DNA from: Candidatus Desulfovibrio gallistercoris
Lineage (GTDB): Bacteria; Desulfobacterota; Desulfovibrionia; Desulfovibrionales; Desulfovibrionaceae
Reading direction: 5' to 3'
DNA length: 64,000 nt
Assembly: GCA_019118745.1 (NCBI GenBank)
Contig: DWYJ01000037.1
Coordinates: forward strand, 38,489-102,488
In this document: piece after piece, positions 10,363 through 21,187 of the stretch
How positions within the stretch are numbered: the stretch's first letter is position 1
Layout of the letters: every line of letters begins with the position of its first letter
The notes under the pieces: model-generated
What the model saw: only the letters and a program-made list of their open reading frames with translations
What the model was told of the DNA's origin: nothing
Database searches by the model: none
Translations under genes and position numbers: made by a program

Positions 10363-12004
10363 CAGCAGCACCAAAAACCTCGCTCTGGCCATCGTCCTCT
10401 GCCTTGCCGTGCTCTTCGGCTGGAGCTTCTTTGCGGAATACATGGGCTGGGTCGCCAAGCCCGACCCCCAAGTGGCGGCGCAGCAGCAGGCCGAAGCCGA
10501 ACGGGCCAGGCAGGAGAAGGCCGAGGCCGAGAAGGCCCGCACGTCCGTGCCGCTGACGGTCTTCGCGCCGGTGCCGGGCCGGGACATCACCATCTCCACG
10601 CCGCTTTATGAAGCGGTCATCCACAGCGGCGGGGGCGTGGTGCGCTCCTTCCGCCTCAAGCACTACTCCGCCACCATCCAGCCTGATTCGCCGCTGGTCG
10701 ATCTGGTGGACGCCACCACGGCGGAATCCGCTCCGCTGGGCCTCGTCATCGACGGGGCAGCCTCCTGGAGCCTCGGCCAGTGGGCCGTGGAGAGCGAACC
10801 GCAGGGCCCCCTCTCCGCCGGACAAAGCGCGGTGCTGCGCCTCGTGGGCGAAGTGAACGGCCTGCGCGTGGTGCGCGAGCTCCAGTTCTCCGCCGACAGC
10901 TATCTCATCAAGGAAAAGACCAGCCTGACCCCGCTGGGCGACCAGACCCGCAGCGCCCGCGTGGCTTATACCGTGGCTTCCGACGCCAGCAATGCCGGCG
11001 GCGGACAGTATGACGCCATGCGCATCGCCTGGTATCTGGACAACTCCCTCGGTCAGGAGAGCGACGCCGAAGATCTGACCAAGGGCGTCACGGCCTCCGG
11101 CAACGTGAGCTGGGCCGGCCCCATGAGCACGTATTTCCTCTCGGCCATCCTGCCCGGCGACACCAGCAACGTCACGGTGAAGGGCCTGCTGCGCGGCGGC
11201 GTCTACCGCGTGGCGGTGGAAGAGCAGGACATCCAGCTCACCCCCGGCAACACCGCCGAATTGGAAGCCTCCTACTGGTTCGGGCCCAAGAAGCGCAAGC
11301 TGCTCATGGAGGTCTCCGACTCCCTGGCCGGCAGCGTCGAGCTCGGCATGTTCAGCATCATCGCCAAGGGCCTGCTCTGGCTGCTGGAATTCTTCCATCA
11401 GTACGTCAACAACTGGGGCCTGGCCATCATCCTCCTCACCGTGCTCATCAAGGCGGTCTTCTGGCCGCTCACGGCCAAGAGCTACGCTTCCATGGAGAAG
11501 ATGAAGAAGCTCCAGCCCATGATGATGAACATCCGGGAAAAGTACAAGGACAACAAGGAGATGATGAACAAGGAGGTCATGGCCCTCTACAAGACCTATG
11601 GCGTCAACCCCGCCAGCGGCTGCATCCCCATCCTTGTCCAGCTCCCTGTGTTCTTCGGCCTGTATCAGGCGCTGCTCACGGCCATCGAGCTGCGCCACGC
11701 CACTTTCGTCGAGTTCCTGCCGTTCACGGACAAGATCTGGCTGGCTGACCTCTCGGCCAAGGACCCCTTCTACATCACGCCCATCATCATGGGCCTGACC
11801 ATGTTCCTGCAGCAGCGCATGAGCCCTCCGCCGACCGATCCCACGCAGCAGAAGGTCATGATGTTCCTGCCGCTCATCTTTACCGTGCTGTTCCTCGGCT
11901 TCCCGTCGGGTCTGGTGCTGTACTGGCTGGTCAACAACATCCTGTCCATCGCCCAGCAGGGCCTCATGCACCGCAAGAACAGACGGCTCGACGCCGACAG
12001 TTAG
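10349..12004 (+). CDS. yidC: Membrane protein insertase YidC
   Basis: N-terminal TM, periplasmic domain, C-terminal [19 protein letters not shown]... motif; syntenic. Confidence 0.97.
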   Translation: MQETSSSTKNLALAIVLCLAVLFGWSFFAEYMGWVAKPDPQVAAQQQAEAERARQEKAEAEKARTSVPLTVFAPVPGRDITISTPLYEAVIHSGGGVVRSFRLKHYSATIQPDSPLVDLVDATTAESAPLGLVIDGAASWSLGQWAVESEPQGPLSAGQSAVLRLVGEVNGLRVVRELQFSADSYLIKEKTSLTPLGDQTRSARVAYTVASDASNAGGGQYDAMRIAWYLDNSLGQESDAEDLTKGVTASGNVSWAGPMSTYFLSAILPGDTSNVTVKGLLRGGVYRVAVEEQDIQLTPGNTAELEASYWFGPKKRKLLMEVSDSLAGSVELGMFSIIAKGLLWLLEFFHQYVNNWGLAIILLTVLIKAVFWPLTAKSYASMEKMKKLQPMMMNIREKYKDNKEMMNKEVMALYKTYGVNPASGCIPILVQLPVFFGLYQALLTAIELRHATFVEFLPFTDKIWLADLSAKDPFYITPIIMGLTMFLQQRMSPPPTDPTQQKVMMFLPLIFTVLFLGFPSGLVLYWLVNNILSIAQQGLMHRKNRRLDADS

Positions 12005-12067
12005 CCTGACGGCACAATGCGTTCCTACCGGGCGGGCGGCTTGGCCGCCCGCTCTATTGGGGTTGTT

Positions 12068-13459
12068 ATGGAAGGTTTCAAGGAATTTCTCGGCAAAACG
12101 CTGGATGCGGCCATCGAAGAGGCCTGCACCTACTACAACGCCTCGCGCGAAAAGCTCGAAATCGAGATCATCCAGGACGCCAAGACGGGCATCTTCGGCA
12201 TCGTCGGGGCCCGCAAGGCCAAGGTGCGCGCCCGGCGCGCCGCCCTGCGCGAAGTGGTGGAAAACGCCCTGGGACGGAGCAGCCGCCCCGTGTCTGCCGA
12301 GGCGGACGCCACCGGCGGCAAACAGAGCGGCGAGCCCTCCGCCACGCCTGCGGAAGAGCCCGCCCGCGAAACGCGCCCGGAAAAGCCCGCCGCACGTGAA
12401 GGCGGTCCGCGGCGCGGCAAGGGCCGGACGGAAGAGCGCAGCCCCCGCGAGGGTGACGCGCGCGAAGGCCGCCGGAGCGAAGAGCGCGGCCCCAAAGCCG
12501 GCCGCAAGGGCCAGAACATGCCGGCCCCCGTCACGCCCTCTCAGCAGACGGAAGACGTCGCCACGGGAGCGGCCGCGGAAAGCGAAGATCAGCCTGACAA
12601 TACGGAAAAAACGCCCCGCGCCGAGCGCCCCCGCCACGGGGAACGCTCCGGCCGCGCCGCCCAGCGGGAGAGCCGCCGCGCCCCGGCGGACGACGATATG
12701 GACGAAGCCGACGAGTCCCTGCCGCGCCGCGCGCTGGAAGAGCTGGATCAGGCCCGCCTGCAGGAGCTGGCCAAGGACTGCGTGAGCCGCCTCATCCGTC
12801 CCATGCTGAGCCAGCCGGTGGAAGAGCCGGAAGTGGATATCGTGGACGGACGGGTACGGGTCGCCGTGGACTGCGGCGAGGACTCCGGCCTGCTCATCGG
12901 CCGTGAAGGCCAGACGCTGGCCGCCCTCCAGTACCTGGCCTCGCGCATCGTCTCGCGCGGCATGGACGCCGCCGTGCGCGTCCAGCTGGATGCCGGGCGC
13001 TACCGGCAGCGGCAGGAGGAAAAGCTGCGCGACATGGCGCTGGCCCTGGCGGCCAAGGTGCGCCAGACGGGCCGCTCCTACTCCACCCGTCCGCTCAGCT
13101 CCTACCACCGGCGCATCATCCACCTCTGCCTGCAGGAGATGGACGACATCCTGACCCGCAGCACCGGGGACGGCCCGCTGAAGCGGGTGGTGATTTTGCG
13201 CCGCCGGCCGGAAAAAGGCGAGCGCCAGCCGCAGGGCGAGCGGGACAATCGCCGCCGCGCTCCCCGTCCCGAGGGGGAGACTGAAGGCCGCAACGCCTCT
13301 CTCGCCGCCTCCGCCGTGCCGGATATGACGGCGGGAATGCCGGTGGAGACGACCGCGTGTGGCGGGCCCATGCCGGCGATGCAGGAAGCGGCGGAACAGA
13401 CGGCGGAAGCCCCCGCCGCAGCCGCGACGGACGGCGAGCGCTCACGGGACGAGGCATGA
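12068..13459 (+). CDS. jag: Jag/KhpB-type RNA-binding protein (Jag-N, KH, R3H) with long charged linker
   Basis: MEGFKEFLGKTLDAAIEEACTYYNASREKLEIEIIQ...; KH GLLIGREGQTLAALQYLAS; R3H tail. Confidence 0.9.
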   Translation: MEGFKEFLGKTLDAAIEEACTYYNASREKLEIEIIQDAKTGIFGIVGARKAKVRARRAALREVVENALGRSSRPVSAEADATGGKQSGEPSATPAEEPARETRPEKPAAREGGPRRGKGRTEERSPREGDAREGRRSEERGPKAGRKGQNMPAPVTPSQQTEDVATGAAAESEDQPDNTEKTPRAERPRHGERSGRAAQRESRRAPADDDMDEADESLPRRALEELDQARLQELAKDCVSRLIRPMLSQPVEEPEVDIVDGRVRVAVDCGEDSGLLIGREGQTLAALQYLASRIVSRGMDAAVRVQLDAGRYRQRQEEKLRDMALALAAKVRQTGRSYSTRPLSSYHRRIIHLCLQEMDDILTRSTGDGPLKRVVILRRRPEKGERQPQGERDNRRRAPRPEGETEGRNASLAASAVPDMTAGMPVETTACGGPMPAMQEAAEQTAEAPAAAATDGERSRDEA

Positions 13460-14853
13460 CCACCATTGCGGCCATCGCCACGGCGCCTGGGGCAGGCGGT
13501 ATCGGCATTGTGCGCCTTTCCGGGCCGCGTGCCAAGGAGATCCTGGCGCGGCTCTTCCTGCCGCTTTCGGCGGGCTTCGTCAATTTCCGCCCCTGGCAGC
13601 TGCATCATGGCCGCGTGCTGGACAGTCACGGCGAGGCCCTCGATGACGTGCTGGCCGTCTTCATGCCCGGCCCCCGCACCTTCACCGGGGAGGACGTGGC
13701 CGAGATCCACTGTCACGGCGGCGTGTTCATCGTGCAGGCCGTGCTGGAGAGCGCTCTGCGCCTCGGCGCGCGGCAGGCGCAACGCGGGGAGTTCAGCCGC
13801 CGGGCTTTCTGCAATGGCCGTATGGACCTGAGCCAGGCCGAAGCCGTGGCCGAACTGGTGGCCGCGCCCTCGCGCGAGGCCGTGCGCTTCGGCCTTTCGC
13901 GTCTTGAGGGGCTGCTCGGCCGCCGGGTGCGCGCCCTGCGTACGGAGCTGGACGGACTGCGCGCCCAGATGTGCCTTGCCGTGGATTTCCCTGAAGAGGA
14001 AGTGGAGAGCCTGCCCCCGTCCGCCTTTGCCGGGCGCGTCCTGGACGTGATGCAGGCCCTTGAGGGGCTGTTGCGGGCCCAGCGCCGGGCGCGGGTCATG
14101 CAGCAGGGGGCGCAGGTCGTGCTGGCCGGAGCGGTCAACGCCGGCAAGTCCAGCCTGATGAACGCCCTGCTGGGCCGCCAACGGGCGCTGGTCACCGACA
14201 TCCCCGGCACGACGCGTGATTTTATCGAAGAAGGCTGCGATCTGGACGGGCTCTCCATCCGGCTGGTGGACACCGCCGGCCTGCGGGAAGCGACGGAGAG
14301 CGTGGAACATCTGGGCATTGCCCTGAGCCGTGAGAAGCTGGCCCAGGCGGACGCTATCCTGCTCGTGGTGGACGGCGGCGCGCTGGGCGAGGACGGCGCG
14401 GCCGCGGTGGTCTGTCCGGAACCGGCCGCCGCCGAAGTGCTGGAGACCGCCGGGGACATCCCGGTCCTGCTGGTCTGGAACAAGGCGGATCTTTGCGATC
14501 CGGCCGTCTTCCCGCCCCGCTGGGCCGGCCGGCGCCCCGCCCTGCGGCTCTGCGCGCGCAGCGGCGCGGGGCTCGACGAGCTCGCTGCGCGGCTGCGGGA
14601 GTGCATCCTTGCCGGAACGGCGGAAACGCCCCCGGAGGATGGACTGGCCCCCAATGCCCGGCAGGCGCTGGCGCTGGAACAGGCTCGCCGCGAACTGGAA
14701 GGGCTCCATGCGGACATCCTGTCCGGCATGCCGTATGACTGTTGCGCCGTGCGCCTGGCCGCGGCGACGGCCTATCTGGACGAGGTCACCGGCAGCAACA
14801 GCACGGAAGAGGTGCTGAACAGCATCTTTGAACATTTCTGTATCGGGAAATAA
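13456..14853 (+). CDS. mnmE: tRNA modification GTPase MnmE
   Basis: MTTIAAIATAPGAGGIGIVRLSG start; G-domain GAVNAGKSSLMNALLG, TDIPGTTRD; C-terminal FEHFCIGK; ATGA overlap with jag. Confidence 0.98.
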   Translation: MTTIAAIATAPGAGGIGIVRLSGPRAKEILARLFLPLSAGFVNFRPWQLHHGRVLDSHGEALDDVLAVFMPGPRTFTGEDVAEIHCHGGVFIVQAVLESALRLGARQAQRGEFSRRAFCNGRMDLSQAEAVAELVAAPSREAVRFGLSRLEGLLGRRVRALRTELDGLRAQMCLAVDFPEEEVESLPPSAFAGRVLDVMQALEGLLRAQRRARVMQQGAQVVLAGAVNAGKSSLMNALLGRQRALVTDIPGTTRDFIEEGCDLDGLSIRLVDTAGLREATESVEHLGIALSREKLAQADAILLVVDGGALGEDGAAAVVCPEPAAAEVLETAGDIPVLLVWNKADLCDPAVFPPRWAGRRPALRLCARSGAGLDELAARLRECILAGTAETPPEDGLAPNARQALALEQARRELEGLHADILSGMPYDCCAVRLAAATAYLDEVTGSNSTEEVLNSIFEHFCIGK

Positions 14854-14897
14854 ACGGCAGGGAGCACCTGAAAAGCCCCTGCCGGGGAAAGCGTCGC

Positions 14898-15503
14898 ATG
14901 AATCTGGAAGAGTTGCGCCGTCGCCTGAGCAGCGACGAGATCAATGCCCTGCCCCTGCGGCATTACGAAGGGCCCATCTACCTTGTCCGCACCGAGGCGG
15001 ACTGGCGCAATGCCCTGCCCCAGCTTCTCGATGAACGCGTCATCGGTTTCGACACGGAGACCCGCCCCACCTTCCGCAAGGGCCGCATCAACCAGCCTTC
15101 GCTGGTGCAGCTCGCCACGGCGGATGCCGTATACCTCGTGCAACTCGGCTGGCTGCCCTTCGGCGATTATCTGGCCGATCTGCTGGCCGACGGCCGCTAT
15201 CTCAAGGTCGGCGTCGGCATCGGCGACGACATGCGGGAACTGGGCAAGATCCACCCCTTCACGCCCGCCGGGCATGTGGATCTCGGCCAGATGGCGCGCC
15301 AAAACCGCATGTGCAGTCAGGGCCTGCGCTCCCTGACCGCGCACCTTTTCGGCTGGCGCATCTCCAAGGGGCCGCAGTGCTCCAACTGGGGCCTGCCCGA
15401 ACTGACCCAGCGCCAGATCCTCTATGCCGCCACCGACGCCTGGGTCGGCCGGGCCATCTTCCTCAAAATGTGCGAGCTGGGGCTCGTGAGGCAGTTGCCA
15501 TGA
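14898..15503 (+). CDS. 3'-5' exonuclease domain protein (RNase D-like)
   Basis: VIGFDTETRPTFRKGRINQPSLVQLAT; YAATDAWVGRAIF. Confidence 0.85.
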   Translation: MNLEELRRRLSSDEINALPLRHYEGPIYLVRTEADWRNALPQLLDERVIGFDTETRPTFRKGRINQPSLVQLATADAVYLVQLGWLPFGDYLADLLADGRYLKVGVGIGDDMRELGKIHPFTPAGHVDLGQMARQNRMCSQGLRSLTAHLFGWRISKGPQCSNWGLPELTQRQILYAATDAWVGRAIFLKMCELGLVRQLP

Positions 15504-16648
15504 TGGCGGCCACGCCTCCGGCGCTTGGCCCGCGCCTGGTGTTCTTTACCGGCGGCACGGCCCTGCGGGAGGTCAGCCGCAGCCTTACCCGCCTGACGCA
15601 CAATTCCGTCCATCTGGTCACCCCCTTCGATTCCGGCGGCAGCACGGCCAGCCTGCGCCGGGCTTTCGCCATGCCCGCCGTGGGGGATATCCGCAACCGG
15701 CTGGCGGCCCTGTCCGACAGGGACATCATCCCCGACGCCGTGCTGGAACTCTGGGAGCAACGCCTGCCGGAAGACGGCGACCCGGAAGAACTGCGCCGGC
15801 AACTGCTGCAACTGGGCGAGAGCGTCCATCCCTGCTGGCGGGAGCTGCCGGATGTCTTCGCCGCCTCCATGCGGCTGTATCTCTCCTTCTTCCTGCGCCG
15901 CATGCCGCCCCATTTCGATGCGCGCTACGCCAGCCTCGGCAATCTCATGCTGGCCGGGGGCTATCTGGAACACCGGCGGGACTTCGGGCCGGTGCTGGCC
16001 TTCTTTTCCCGTCTGCTGCAGGCGCGCGGCGTGGTCACGCCCATCGTGGAGGAGAGCCTGCATCTGGCGGCCGTGCTGGATGACGGCAGCCGGGTGGTGG
16101 GGCAGCACCATTTCGGTCAGCTCGGACAAAACATCCGCCGCCTCTTCCTGACCGTCCACGAGCCGGACCGGCCCTTCCACGACATGACCCCCTGCCGCCC
16201 GGCCATCACCCGCACGGCGGCGACCTATCTGCAAAGCGCGGGGCTCATCTGCTACCCGATGGGGAGCTTCTACACCAGCGTGCTGGCCAACCTGCTGCCT
16301 GCCGGCGTGGGGCGGGCCGTGCGGTCCGCCGCCTGTCCCAAGGTCTTCCTGCCCAATTCGGGACAGGACAGGGAGGTCTGCGGCCTTTCCATCCTGGGCC
16401 AGACCCGCATGATCCTGGATGCCCTGCGCGCGGACTGCCCCGACGCGCAGCCGCAGGAGCTGCTGCAATGGGTCGTGGTGGACCGGCAGCACGGCGTATA
16501 CGAGGGCGGCTGCGACACCACCGCGCTGGCGGATCTCGGCCTGCGCGTGCTGGACGTGGATATGGTCCGGCCCGACATGCCGGAACGCCATGACCCGGAC
16601 AAGGTGGCCCGTCTGCTCTGCCGCCTCAGCCGCGGGGAAGAGGCGTGA
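15500..16648 (+). CDS. CofD/YvcK-like protein
   Basis: LVFFTGGTALREVSRSLTRLTHNSVHLVTPFDSGGSTASLRRAFAMPAVGDIRNRL. Confidence 0.8.
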   Translation: MMAATPPALGPRLVFFTGGTALREVSRSLTRLTHNSVHLVTPFDSGGSTASLRRAFAMPAVGDIRNRLAALSDRDIIPDAVLELWEQRLPEDGDPEELRRQLLQLGESVHPCWRELPDVFAASMRLYLSFFLRRMPPHFDARYASLGNLMLAGGYLEHRRDFGPVLAFFSRLLQARGVVTPIVEESLHLAAVLDDGSRVVGQHHFGQLGQNIRRLFLTVHEPDRPFHDMTPCRPAITRTAATYLQSAGLICYPMGSFYTSVLANLLPAGVGRAVRSAACPKVFLPNSGQDREVCGLSILGQTRMILDALRADCPDAQPQELLQWVVVDRQHGVYEGGCDTTALADLGLRVLDVDMVRPDMPERHDPDKVARLLCRLSRGEEA

Positions 16649-17685
16649 ACGGGCAGGAACCCGCCCGCCGTGTGCCGGTGGAGACCGCGCTGCACGGCCT
16701 GCGCCTGGACCGGGCCGTCATGACGCTGTGCGGTCTGAGCCTGCGGGCCGCCCGCCGCCGCATCGAGGACGGCGGCATCCTGCTGGACGGCAGGCCCGCC
16801 GCGGCGGCACTGCGCCTGCGTGCGGGGCAGACCCTTGAACTGCTCCCCGACGATCACATATGCCGTGGCCATGCCGGCGACGAAGCGGCGCTGGCCGTCC
16901 GTCTGCTGGGCAGGCAGGGCGACTATGCGGCCTTCGTCAAGCCCGCCGGGCTGCACAGCAGCCCGCTTGCCGGACGCTGCGCGCCGAACCTGGAAGACGC
17001 CGCCCGGACGCTCTGGGGGGATGAGGCCCGCCCCCTGCATTTCCTCCAGCGGCTGGATCAGGCCACCTCCGGCATCGTCTGCGCGGCCCTTTCCCCTGAC
17101 GCCGCGCAGCGCTTCCGCACGGACGAGGGCTGCGGTCGCTACGCCAAGGCCTATCTGGCCCTGCTGCACGGCGAGTTGAGCGCGCCGGTCACGGCGGACA
17201 GGGCCCTTGACGTGGACAGCCGCAGCGTCAGCCGCGTTCTGGACAAAGCCGCCCCGCTCCTGCGCCATACCCTCTTTTTCCCCCTGCAAGTCCTGCGCGG
17301 CGGCGAGGCGGAGGAGGTGCTTGCCGCCAACGGCCTGCCCGCCGTCCCTGCCGCGACGATCACGCTTGCCGCCTGCCTCATCCGTTGCGGGGCCCGCCAT
17401 CAGATACGGGCCCATGCGGCCAGTCTCGGCCTGCCCCTCTGCGGCGACGGCCGCTATGCGCCGTCCGGCGGCACCCCCGCAGCCGGGGGACCGGAACGCT
17501 TCCTGCTGCATCATGCCCGCCTGAGCGGGCCCTGCGGACAGTGGCTGTGCCTGCCGGACTGGAACGGCCTGCCCTTTCTGGAAAATCATTTCCGAAAATG
17601 GCTTGAATCCCTCAGCCGTTACGATAGTATATTCCTCACGGAAAAGGCCGCTGCGGCCCGCGCCCCTGCGCGGGAACGCGGTTGA
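16645..17685 (+). CDS. RluA-family pseudouridine synthase
   Basis: S4-like N-terminus; HFLQRLDQATSGIVCAALS (HRLD variant), HQIRAHAASLGLPLCGDGRY. Confidence 0.88.
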   Translation: MNGQEPARRVPVETALHGLRLDRAVMTLCGLSLRAARRRIEDGGILLDGRPAAAALRLRAGQTLELLPDDHICRGHAGDEAALAVRLLGRQGDYAAFVKPAGLHSSPLAGRCAPNLEDAARTLWGDEARPLHFLQRLDQATSGIVCAALSPDAAQRFRTDEGCGRYAKAYLALLHGELSAPVTADRALDVDSRSVSRVLDKAAPLLRHTLFFPLQVLRGGEAEEVLAANGLPAVPAATITLAACLIRCGARHQIRAHAASLGLPLCGDGRYAPSGGTPAAGGPERFLLHHARLSGPCGQWLCLPDWNGLPFLENHFRKWLESLSRYDSIFLTEKAAAARAPARERG

Positions 17686-17727
17686 GCCGCCCAGCTTTTT
17701 TTCCGCCACCTTTTTTCAGGAGACGGC

Positions 17728-18357
17728 ATGTTCGCATCCCTGCTGCCCAAGTCGGCCCCCTTCTTTGAAATGCTCATGGAGCAGAACACCCTGCTCCGCC
17801 ACATGGTCCACCACCTCGTGGGCATGATGGAAAACCTTGACGCCGTGGATGACGCCCACAAGCAGATCTCCCTGCTGGAAGAACAGGGCGACGTGCTGCA
17901 CGTCAAGATCATCCGCGACCTCTCGCAGACCTTCATCACCCCCATCGACCGGGAAGACATCCTCCGCATCAACCAGATGCAGGAGGAAACGATGGACTGC
18001 ATCCACACGCTCACCACCCGCCTGCACATCTTCGAATTCTCCAAGATGCGCTTCCCCATGGTGCAGATGGCCCGCACCATCAGCGCCATGCTGGACCTCA
18101 CCCAGCTCATGCTGGACGGGCTCACCCACCGCAAGGACTGCCACAAGACCCATGCCTTCCGCACCCTGCGCGACGAGTGCGACATGCTGCTGGCCGTGGG
18201 GCTGGCGGAACTCATGGACCCGCAGGGCGAGGTCACCCCGGCCGCCATCATGGACATGCTCAAGTGGAGCCAGGCCTACGACCGCATCAGCATGCTGCTG
18301 GAAAACGTCAACAGCCTTGCCGAAACCCTGGAAGAAGCGGTATTGAAAAATGTTTGA
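17728..18357 (+). CDS. DUF47/PhoU-like phosphate transport regulator
   Basis: LLPKSAPFFEMLMEQN...; 4-nt-scale overlap with downstream PiT gene. Confidence 0.87.
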   Translation: MFASLLPKSAPFFEMLMEQNTLLRHMVHHLVGMMENLDAVDDAHKQISLLEEQGDVLHVKIIRDLSQTFITPIDREDILRINQMQEETMDCIHTLTTRLHIFEFSKMRFPMVQMARTISAMLDLTQLMLDGLTHRKDCHKTHAFRTLRDECDMLLAVGLAELMDPQGEVTPAAIMDMLKWSQAYDRISMLLENVNSLAETLEEAVLKNV

Positions 18358-19357
18358 GATCCCCCTTCTTCTCATCCTCATCGTGCTGGTCGCCCTGGTC
18401 TTCGACTTCACCAACGGCGCGCACGACTGCGCCAACGCCATCGCCACGGTCGTCTCCACCAAGGTGGTGACGCCGCGGCTTGCCGTGGGCTGCGCGGCGG
18501 CGCTCAACCTCATCGGCGCTCTGCTGGGAACGGAGGTCGCCAAAACGCTTGGCAGCGGCATCGTGCTGCCTGAAGTTGTGGAGGGCAGCCACGTCCTCGT
18601 GCTGGCCGCGCTGGTCGGGGCCATCGGCTGGAACTGCATCACCTGGTATTTCGGCATCCCCTCCTCGTCGTCGCATGCCCTCATCGGCGGGCTCATCGGC
18701 GCGGCCATCGCCCACAGCGGCATGGCCGGGCTCAATCTCTACGGCATCTTCAGCAAGGTGCTGCTGCCGCTGATCATCTCGCCCCTGTCGGGCTATGCGG
18801 TCGGCTTCCTGCTCATGTGGATCATCTACTGGATCTGCGCGCCCATACAACGCAGCAAGGTCAACCGAGCCTTCCGCAAACTCCAACTGCTGTCCGCCGG
18901 TTTCATGGCCACCAGCCACGGCCTCAATGACGCGCAGAAGACCATGGGCATCATCACCCTGGCCCTGATGATCTTCGGCTTTGCCGATACGACGGAACAT
19001 GTGCCGCTCTGGGTCAAGCTGAGCTGCGCGGGCGCCATGGCCCTCGGTACGGCCATCGGCGGCTGGAAGATCGTCAAGACCATGGGGCACCGCATCTTCA
19101 AGCTGGAGCCGGTCCACGGCTTTGCCGCCGAGACCTCGGCCTCCATCGTCATTGCCGGAGCCTCCCTGGTCGGCGCGCCGGTCAGCACCACGCACACCAT
19201 CTCGGCCTGCATCTTCGGCGTGGGCTCCACCAAGCGCCTCAGCGCCGTGCGCTGGAACGTGGCCGGGCAGCTCGTCATCGCCTGGGTGCTCACCCTGCCC
19301 GCGGCCTCGGTCATCGGCTGCCTGTCCTATCTGATCCTGCACCTCATCTGGGCCTGA
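18350..19357 (+). CDS. pit: PiT-family inorganic phosphate transporter
   Basis: DFTNGAHDCANAIATVVSTKVVTPRLAV signature and second GAPVSTTHTIS repeat. Confidence 0.93.
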   Translation: MFEIPLLLILIVLVALVFDFTNGAHDCANAIATVVSTKVVTPRLAVGCAAALNLIGALLGTEVAKTLGSGIVLPEVVEGSHVLVLAALVGAIGWNCITWYFGIPSSSSHALIGGLIGAAIAHSGMAGLNLYGIFSKVLLPLIISPLSGYAVGFLLMWIIYWICAPIQRSKVNRAFRKLQLLSAGFMATSHGLNDAQKTMGIITLALMIFGFADTTEHVPLWVKLSCAGAMALGTAIGGWKIVKTMGHRIFKLEPVHGFAAETSASIVIAGASLVGAPVSTTHTISACIFGVGSTKRLSAVRWNVAGQLVIAWVLTLPAASVIGCLSYLILHLIWA

Positions 19358-19371
19358 TGCAGCTGCCCCCC

Positions 19372-19630
19372 AGAGCCTGCTGATGCTCTTCGCTGCGTGT
19401 TTAGGGGAAGGGGAACCTCTCGCGTTGCTGTCGATGTCCGTAAGGCTCCTGTGTCGGCTGACGGGCACGGCCCTTAGGGCCGCCTTTCGGTCGCCGCCGG
19501 CGCGAGAGGGCCCAACCTTTTCGTAGCGGAGCGAGAAAAGGCGTTCTCGTCATCCTTTCCCCCATCCCTTCCCCAGCGCGCGTTTATCAGGGGAAAAAGC
19601 AGGGACGAGGGAAGAACACCGTCCCTCAGG
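19372..19630. repeat. Repeat A copy 1 (intergenic)
   Basis: Shares GCTCTTCGCTGC-TGTTT-GGGGAAGGGG ... GTCGATGTCCGTAAGGCTCCTG ... GGCCGCCTTTCGGTCGCCGCCGGCGC ... CATCCCTTCCCCAGCGCGC with copies at 55.6 and 63.6 kb. Confidence 0.85.
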
Positions 19631-19698
19631 GCAGGCGGGGCATGTACAGCCTATTTTCCGGATCTAACGAGAAATGCTCTAACGACAGGATATCCCGC

Positions 19699-21006
19699 AT
19701 GGACGCTCAGGCCATACGCGCCGCCCTGCCGCGCTGGCGGCAGGAGCTGCATGCCCACGCCGAGGAAGGCTGGACGGAATTCTGGACCACGGCATACGTT
19801 GCCGCCACCTTGCAGGAGCTGGGACTTTCGCCCCGCGTCGGGGCCGAAGCGCTCGACCGGACGGCCCGCATGGGCCTGCCCAGCCCGCAGCGCCTCGCGG
19901 CCGCCCGACGGCGGGCCCGCAGCGAGGGCGCGGACGAGACGCTGCTGCATCGCATGGGCGACTGCACCGGCGCGGTGGTGGACATCGGCCCGCGGGAAGC
20001 GCCGGTCGTCCTTGCCCTGCGCTTCGATATGGACGCCCTGCCCCTGCCGGAAAGCCACGCCCCTGAACATGCCCCGGCTGCGGGCGGCTATGCCTCGCGC
20101 CATGCGGGCCGCTGCCATGCCTGCGGGCACGATGCGCACACGGCGCTCGGTCTGGGGCTCGCGGCCTTGCTCCTGTCAGGCGCGCCGCTGCGCCGCCGCA
20201 TCCGTCTGCTGTTCCAGCCCGCTGAAGAGGAAGTGCGCGGCGCTGCCGCCATGCTGGAACTGGTGCGCGGCATCCCGCGCTTCCTGGCCGTCCACATCGG
20301 TCTGGGCCTGCCCACGGGCACGCTGGCCACCGGCGCGTCGGGACTCATGGCCAGCACCAAGTTCGATGCCGTCTTCAGCGGTCGGGCCGCCCACGCCGCC
20401 AAAGCCCCGCAGCAAGGCCGCGACGCCCTCAAGGGGGCCGCTGCCGCCCTGCTCGGCCTGCACGATCTGCCCCGCTACGGCGACGGCGAGAACCGTATCC
20501 ATGTCGGGGATCTGCACGGCGGGGGGGCGCGCAACGTGGTGGCGGACAAGGCCGTGCTGCGCGGCGAGACCCGCGCCGTCACCTGCGAGATGGCCGATGA
20601 CCTCTTTGCCCGCGCCCGTGATGTGCTGGAAGGCGCTGCCGCCATGTACGGTCTTGGCTGCCGCATCACCGTGGTGGGGCAGGCCCCGGCAGCCGCCAGC
20701 GATGCCGATCTGGCCGCCCGGCTGGCCACGCTGGCCCGCTCCCTGCGGACGGAGCAGGACCGGCCGCTCTTCGCGCAGGTGCAGGAGACCGCCAACATGG
20801 GAGCCAGCGACGACGCCGCCGTCTTCATGCGCGCGGTGCAGGCCGGCGGGGGCAAGGCCGCCTACGCCATCCTGGGCAGCGACCTCAAGGCGGGGCACCA
20901 TGCGCCGAACTTCGATCTGGACGAAAGTTGCCTCTGGCCGGGATTGCTCTGGCTGGAGGCGGTCTGCCGCGACTGCGCCGCACAGGACGACTGTCTGGAC
21001 GCCTGA
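19699..21006 (+). CDS. M20-family amidohydrolase/peptidase
   Basis: GRCHACGHDAHTALGLGLAALL, LLFQPAEEEVRGAAAML; ORF track starts at 19642 but RBS supports MDAQAIRAAL. Confidence 0.88.
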   Translation: MDAQAIRAALPRWRQELHAHAEEGWTEFWTTAYVAATLQELGLSPRVGAEALDRTARMGLPSPQRLAAARRRARSEGADETLLHRMGDCTGAVVDIGPREAPVVLALRFDMDALPLPESHAPEHAPAAGGYASRHAGRCHACGHDAHTALGLGLAALLLSGAPLRRRIRLLFQPAEEEVRGAAAMLELVRGIPRFLAVHIGLGLPTGTLATGASGLMASTKFDAVFSGRAAHAAKAPQQGRDALKGAAAALLGLHDLPRYGDGENRIHVGDLHGGGARNVVADKAVLRGETRAVTCEMADDLFARARDVLEGAAAMYGLGCRITVVGQAPAAASDADLAARLATLARSLRTEQDRPLFAQVQETANMGASDDAAVFMRAVQAGGGKAAYAILGSDLKAGHHAPNFDLDESCLWPGLLWLEAVCRDCAAQDDCLDA

Positions 21007-21017
21007 ACGCCGTTCGT

Positions 21018-21187
21018 GCGTCGAGATTCTTCGATTTGTGTTTGGGGGAAGGGGAACCCCTCTCGCGCTGGCGGCCCGCAGGGCCGTGCCCGTTAGGCGA
21101 CACAGGAGCCTTACAAGCATCGAGAGCAACGCGAGGGGTTCCCCTTCCCCTCCCAAAATAAACAGCAAATAGCGTCAACAGGCTCTA
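21018..21187. repeat. Repeat A copy 2
   Basis: TTTGGGGGAAGGGGAACCCC left arm; inverted internal core; right arm GGGGTTCCCCTTCCCC...AACAGCAAATAGCGTCAACAGGCTCTA. Confidence 0.8.

Noticed and set aside
10202-13123. 973-aa minus-strand ORF
   Set aside because: Antisense to yidD, yidC and jag, which are clear conserved genes.
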